Shown: positions 6,499-9,636 of the stretch, piece after piece
Numbering within the stretch: the first letter of the stretch is position 1
Layout of the letters: every line of letters starts with the position of its first letter
Assembly (NCBI GenBank): GCA_031547305.1
Contig: JAVBSC010000004.1
Location: forward strand, 1-9,636
Source of the DNA: JAVBSC01 sp031547305
GTDB taxonomy: Bacteria; Desulfobacterota; Desulfovibrionia; Desulfovibrionales; Desulfovibrionaceae
DNA: 9,636 bases
Direction: 5' to 3'
The notes under the pieces: model-generated
What the model was told of the DNA's origin: nothing
The model's database searches: none
What the model saw: only the letters and a program-made list of their open reading frames with translations
Translations under genes and position numbers: made by a program

Positions 6499-7530
6499 AT
6501 GTATATAGTCACGGGTGGGGCCGGGTTTATAGGCAGCGCAATGGTCTGGGAGCTGAACCGCCGGGGCGTGGAAGATGTTCTGGTGGTGGATCGGCTTGGT
6601 TGCACGGAAAAGTGGAAGAATCTTATTGGGTTGAAGTATGCCGGGTACATGCATTGCGACGATTTTTTGGGGGCGGTGCGGGACGGCAGCCTGGACGAGC
6701 GTCTGGCCTTGAACAATCCGCTGGGCAGGAGTTTGCCGATCCGGGGCATTGTGCATATGGGGGCTTGTTCGTCCACCACGGAACGGGACGCGGATTTTCT
6801 GATGCGCAACAACCTGGAATACAGCAAGACGCTGGCGAATTTTGCCCTGGAACGGGGCATCAGGTTTGTGAACGCCAGCAGCGCGGCCACTTACGGGGAC
6901 GGCGCGCAAGGATTTGACGACGATGAGGACCGGCTTGACGAACTGAAGCCGCTGAACATGTACGGCTACTCCAAGCATCTTTTTGATTTGTGGGCCAGAC
7001 GCACAGGCCGGCTTAAGCACATGGCCAGCCTGAAATTTTTTAATGTTTACGGCCCGAACGAGTACCATAAGGGCGAAATGCGCAGCGTGGCCCACAAAGG
7101 TTTTGGGGTAATCGGCGAAACAGGCGGGATGCGCCTGTTCAGGTCCAATGATCACAAGTATTCGGACGGCGGTCAGATGCGGGATTTTGTGTACGTAAAA
7201 GACTGCACGGCGGTGATGTGGTGGCTGCTCGGGCACCCGGCGGTAAGCGGGGTGTTCAATCTGGGCACGGGCCGGGCCAGAAGCTGGAACGAGCTTGCGG
7301 CCGCGCTGTTCAAGGCCATGGGCCGGCCGGAAAACATTGAGTACATCGATATGCCGGAAACCTTGCGCGGCAAATACCAGAACTTTACCCAGGCCAACAT
7401 GGACAAGCTTAAAAGATCCGGCTGTGTGGGGGGAGATGTGCCCCTGCACAGCCTGGAGGAAGGCGTCGCCGACTATATACGCAATTACCTGAGCGCCTCG
7501 GACCCCTATTTGCGGAATCCGGAGAATTAG
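6499..7530 (+). CDS. hldD: ADP-L-glycero-D-manno-heptose 6-epimerase
   Basis: Last step in making the ADP-heptose donor for the LPS inner core: epimerises ADP-D-glycero-D-manno-heptose at C6 using bound NADP(H). The 343-residue protein is an extended short-chain dehydrogenase. The Rossmann motif TGGAGFIG is at 5-12, and Asp31 ends the second strand (VVDRL). ACSSTTERD (89-97) is an HldD hallmark, and the active site Tyr155-x-x-x-Lys159 sits in MYGYSKHLFD. FFNVYGPNEYHKG (180-192) contains Lys191, matching the second catalytic base of E. coli HldD (Lys178), and GGQMRDFVYVKD (224-235) is also family-typical. It is somewhat longer than the E. coli enzyme (310), with extra residues around 60-82 and at the C-terminus, consistent with the longer forms I remember from Desulfovibrio. 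A GAGGTG site sets the start. It follows the hairpin spacer, so it probably has its own transcription unit or depends on readthrough; usp follows after 39 nt. Older name rfaD. Confidence 0.95.
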   Translation: MYIVTGGAGFIGSAMVWELNRRGVEDVLVVDRLGCTEKWKNLIGLKYAGYMHCDDFLGAVRDGSLDERLALNNPLGRSLPIRGIVHMGACSSTTERDADFLMRNNLEYSKTLANFALERGIRFVNASSAATYGDGAQGFDDDEDRLDELKPLNMYGYSKHLFDLWARRTGRLKHMASLKFFNVYGPNEYHKGEMRSVAHKGFGVIGETGGMRLFRSNDHKYSDGGQMRDFVYVKDCTAVMWWLLGHPAVSGVFNLGTGRARSWNELAAALFKAMGRPENIEYIDMPETLRGKYQNFTQANMDKLKRSGCVGGDVPLHSLEEGVADYIRNYLSASDPYLRNPEN

Positions 7531-7557
7531 GATAAGTGAAGAAAAGCACAAAAAAAC

Positions 7558-7562
7558 GGAGG
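7558..7562 (+). promoter_or_regulatory. Ribosome binding site that sets the GTG start of the stress protein gene
   Basis: GGAGG lies 7 nt before the GTG at 7570. A nearby ATG at 7563 is in another frame and is only 0 nt from this site, so the GTG start, which yields the canonical N-terminus MNYQKLLLPVDGS, is chosen. Confidence 0.75.
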
Positions 7563-7569
7563 ATGAGCG

Positions 7570-7995
7570 GTGAACTATCAAAAACTTCTGCTTCCTGTGG
7601 ACGGATCTTCGCATTCCCGGCTTGCCGCGCAGCACGCCATAAAAATAGCCACCTCCTGCGGGATTGGGACGGTGATTCTTCTGCACAGCATCGGTGAAAT
7701 TCCGGCCATAATCGGCGGCGAAGCCAGGGAAGAACTGATGAAAGAGGCTTCCGCCGCGGCCAACGCCATGCTGGCTGAATACCGCGAACTTTTGAAAAAA
7801 AGCGGCGTGCCGTTTGAGGAAAAAATCGTGCACGGCGGGCCGGGCCGCACCATCGTGGAAGTGGCCATGGAGGAAAAATGCGATCTGATCGTCATGGGGT
7901 CGCGCGGCATGAGCGATTTTGAAGGCATGGTCATGGGCAGCGTCACCCACCGGGTGCTCCGGCATGCGCATGCGCCTGTGCTGGTTGTGCGATAA
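7570..7995 (+). CDS. Universal stress protein, UspA family, ATP-binding type
   Basis: A single-domain universal stress protein of 141 residues, the usual family length. The N-terminal strand KLLLPVDGSSHS (5-16) carries the Asp of the nucleotide-binding fold. The C-terminal block has the full G-2x-G-9x-G-S ATP-binding motif (MGSRG, then nine residues, then GS, at about 111-126) and ends in PVLVVR. It therefore belongs to the ATP-binding subgroup (as MJ0577) rather than the UspA subgroup that lacks the motif. Translation starts at GTG with a strong GGAGG site. The 39-nt gap after hldD has no evident terminator, so co-transcription with hldD is possible. The role is inferred only as stress or energy-state signalling. 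A terminator-like repeat follows within 3 nt of the stop. Confidence 0.93.
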   Translation: MNYQKLLLPVDGSSHSRLAAQHAIKIATSCGIGTVILLHSIGEIPAIIGGEAREELMKEASAAANAMLAEYRELLKKSGVPFEEKIVHGGPGRTIVEVAMEEKCDLIVMGSRGMSDFEGMVMGSVTHRVLRHAHAPVLVVR

Positions 7996-7997
7996 GC

Positions 7998-8037
7998 AAG
8001 CATAACAAAAACCCCTTGCGTGGGATTTTTTACGCTT
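7998..8037 (+). terminator. Terminator-like imperfect inverted repeat after the stress protein gene
   Basis: The segment runs from AAGCATAAC through an A-rich tract, CCCC, a short loop and GGG to a run of six T (8026-8031), ending ACGCTT. The arms are imperfect inverted repeats (several mismatches or bulges), with a T-run on the plus strand suited to intrinsic termination of usp. It resembles the perfect palindrome at 8144-8181 in both sequence and order. Confidence 0.55.
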
Positions 8038-8143
8038 CAGATTGATGGGATGGCCCCGCCCGCTCCGGCGCTCCACGGCGGCAATGAAGGCCGCCCGTGC
8101 CTACGTGGCGGACTGTCCCAAAGAAGACTTTGTCAACAGACTC
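8038..8143. other. Short spacer between two related inverted repeats, no clear gene
   Basis: About 106 nt of GC-rich sequence with no recognisable RNA gene. A plus-strand frame opens at ATG 8045 or 8084 and runs into the downstream palindrome to a TAG at 8192-8194; it has no ribosome binding site and no recognised homologue. It could be a decayed gene end, but nothing proves coding. Confidence 0.35.
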
Positions 8144-8181
8144 AAGCATAAAAAATCCCCATATGGGGATTTTTTATGCTT
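8144..8181. terminator. Perfect 38-nt palindrome, bidirectional intrinsic terminator
   Basis: AAGCATAAAAAATCCCC is followed by ATAT and the exact reverse complement of the first arm: a 17-bp stem, or 19 bp counting the self-complementary centre. GGGGA followed by six T gives a standard terminator on the plus strand and, by symmetry, on the minus strand. It lies between convergent genes, and the kinase stop codon (complement of 8174-8176) is inside its right arm. Confidence 0.9.
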
Positions 8182-9636
8182 GGTCAGCCCGTAGCGAACC
8201 GATCAGCCGGAGCAGACAGGCTTCCAGTATCTCGTAAGAGATGGGTTTGGATATATAGTCGTCCATCATGCCGGGGGCCAGGCAGCGTTCCCGGTCTTCC
8301 GGCATGGCGTTGGCGGTCATGGCCACTATGGGGGTGTTCCGTCCCCCCCCCACGGATTGTTCGTTGCGGCGGATGGTGCTTGTGGCCTCATATCCGTCCA
8401 TTTCCGGCATCTGACAGTCCATAAAAATAAGGTCATATCGCCTGCTCGCGGCCATGCATACGGCCTCACGGCCGTTTGCGGCCATTTCAACCTTGCAGCC
8501 CAGCCCTTCCAGAATATCTTCCGCCACCATCTGATTGATCCAGTTGTCCTCGGCCAACAACACCCGGGCATTAAAGCGCGCGTAAGTTTTTTCCGGCTGT
8601 TTCAGATGTTCCCGCTCCACGGTCCGACTGGGGTCGCTACCAGCCTGGTCAAGTTTACGGGCCAGACGGACCATGAAGTCGGACAAATCAGCCAGGGTGG
8701 CCGGCCTGGGCAGTGCGGCCATAAAGCGCCGCTCGTCGCCGGATCTGGCTATTTCCTCCTCGTCGGCGTAAAGTACGAAATACGAGGGGGTGAAATCCGG
8801 ATCTTCGCTTCTCCGGCGCTCGTACTCACCCCAGAATTTCTCCCGCTCTTTGTTGGCCGGCGTTGGCCGCCGGACCGAAAAGACCAGCGTGTAAGCGCTC
8901 TTGCCCGCTCCGGCCGGAGCGAGCACTTCCAGCGCCTCCCGCCAGGATTCGGTCACGCGCGGCTGGAAGCCCAGGCTGATCAGTTGGCCGGCCAGAATAT
9001 TCGGGCTCAGCCCGCCGCCGGTCAAAAGAACCTTGGCCCCGGCCAGGCAGCCGAAATCGCCGGCTTTCTCATTGCGTTTGGATTGGGCCCGAGGCAGCGG
9101 CAGAGTCACGGTAAAGGAAGAGCCCTGGCCTTCGCTGCTTTCCAGTTTTATGCTCCCTCCCATAAGACCGGATAGTTCCCGGCTGATGGCAAGGCCCAGG
9201 CCGGTGCCGCCAAAGCGCCCGGACGTATCCGCGCCGGCCTGGACGAATTTGGAAAACAAGCGCCCCTGATCCTTTTGGGCTATGCCTATGCCGGTATCCT
9301 TGATCAATATGCTGACCATGCCGTTCGTGGCGGGAAAGACCTGAATGAGCACGTAGCCGGAAGAAGTGAATTTTACCGCGTTTCCGGCCAGGTTGGTGAC
9401 GATCTGCCTGATGCGGTGCTGATCGCCCACAAAACGCCGGTCCAGGTCCCGGGCGTAGTCCAGGGCCAGTTCCAGGCCCTTGAAGGCGGCGGTGGGAGAA
9501 AGCAGCTCGGTCACATCGTGCAGCAGGGCTTCAAGATCGAATTCCTCGTGGTTCAGAACGAGCCGGCCGGCTTCGATCTTGGAGAGATCCAGGATGTCGT
9601 TGATCAGGGTAAGCAGGGTCTGCCCGGACTTCACGA
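8174..9636 (-). CDS. Hybrid sensor histidine kinase, C-terminal part (N-terminus outside window)
   Basis: The visible 487 codons of a minus-strand gene entering from the right edge. The GTG at 9632-9634 is an internal Val, and the H-box with the phosphorylated His is beyond the window. Numbered from that codon: residues 1-23 are the end of the HisKA dimerisation helix (INDILDLSKIEAG), and about 65-180 form the HATPase domain with N box NLAGNAVKF (81-89), G1 DTGIGI (113-118), F box LFSKF (126-130) and G2 FGGTGLGLA (141-149). Residues about 198-325 look like a receiver fold lacking the acidic pair and phosphoacceptor (YTLVFSVRR at 248-256), so probably a pseudo-receiver. Residues about 356-480 are an intact receiver: acidic pair Glu362-Asp363, phosphoacceptor Asp406 (FMDCQMPEMDG), Thr440 and Lys463 (SKP). 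No HPt domain follows, so a phosphorelay would need one elsewhere. The signal sensed is unknown. The last codons and stop lie in a terminator palindrome shared with the plus-strand genes. Confidence 0.93.
   Translation of the reverse strand, partial: VKSGQTLLTLINDILDLSKIEAGRLVLNHEEFDLEALLHDVTELLSPTAAFKGLELALDYARDLDRRFVGDQHRIRQIVTNLAGNAVKFTSSGYVLIQVFPATNGMVSILIKDTGIGIAQKDQGRLFSKFVQAGADTSGRFGGTGLGLAISRELSGLMGGSIKLESSEGQGSSFTVTLPLPRAQSKRNEKAGDFGCLAGAKVLLTGGGLSPNILAGQLISLGFQPRVTESWREALEVLAPAGAGKSAYTLVFSVRRPTPANKEREKFWGEYERRRSEDPDFTPSYFVLYADEEEIARSGDERRFMAALPRPATLADLSDFMVRLARKLDQAGSDPSRTVEREHLKQPEKTYARFNARVLLAEDNWINQMVAEDILEGLGCKVEMAANGREAVCMAASRRYDLIFMDCQMPEMDGYEATSTIRRNEQSVGGGRNTPIVAMTANAMPEDRERCLAPGMMDDYISKPISYEILEACLLRLIGSLRADQA

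Noticed and set aside
6388..8076. Long minus-strand open frame (562 codons) across hldD and usp
   Set aside because: It lies antisense to two clear genes with family motifs, is rich in His, Arg, Gln and Pro as expected for a shadow frame, and shows no domain I recognise.
7996..8173. tRNA, small RNA gene or CRISPR between usp and the kinase
   Set aside because: No cloverleaf, T-loop consensus or regularly spaced repeat is visible; only the two terminator-like inverted repeats stand out.
8357..9175. Plus-strand 272-codon frame opposite the kinase gene
   Set aside because: The minus strand carries unmistakable HATPase and receiver motifs; this frame is the antisense shadow.
9632..9634. GTG as the start of the histidine kinase
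   Set aside because: The codon falls within the HisKA dimerisation helix, downstream of the His box; the true start must be outside the window.

Overview
The window looks like chromosomal DNA from a Gram-negative, GC-rich bacterium, most probably of the Desulfovibrionaceae (sulfate-reducer) type. The evidence is indirect. KDO and heptose genes (kdsD, hldD) imply an LPS-bearing outer membrane. PurF is the short-leader Fe-S type, HldD matches what I remember of Desulfovibrio HldD, and the Crp/Fnr protein belongs to a subgroup that I associate with Desulfovibrio. No similarity search was possible, so genus-level placement is inference.

Layout. Positions 1-6391 hold six plus-strand genes packed end to end: the 3' two thirds of carB, then purF, a 56-residue lipoprotein gene not seen at normal ORF cut-offs, kdsD, a hotdog-thioesterase/ACT fusion, and a Crp/Fnr-family regulator. 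Gaps are 0, 11, 5 and 1 nt, followed by a 4-nt ATGA overlap, so a single operon is likely. A GC-rich intergenic stretch (6392-6498) follows, made almost entirely of three consecutive hairpins. Next come hldD (6499-7530) and a universal stress protein gene (7570-7995). Two related A/T-flanked inverted repeats (7998-8037 and 8144-8181) end this group. Beyond them, convergent on the minus strand, lies the C-terminal part of a hybrid sensor histidine kinase that runs off the right edge.

Functions. CarB supplies carbamoyl phosphate for pyrimidines and arginine, and PurF carries out the first committed step of purine synthesis. KdsD makes arabinose-5-phosphate for KDO, and HldD finishes the ADP-heptose donor, so both feed LPS inner-core assembly. 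The thioesterase-ACT protein, the Crp-like regulator, UspA-like protein and hybrid kinase are regulatory or of unknown substrate.

The window is mostly conserved housekeeping sequence. I see no phage, transposase, CRISPR or evident new defence system. The items most worth a second look are the thioesterase-ACT fusion, the tiny lipoprotein, the triple-hairpin spacer before hldD, and the pair of related inverted repeats around 106 bp between the stress protein and kinase genes.
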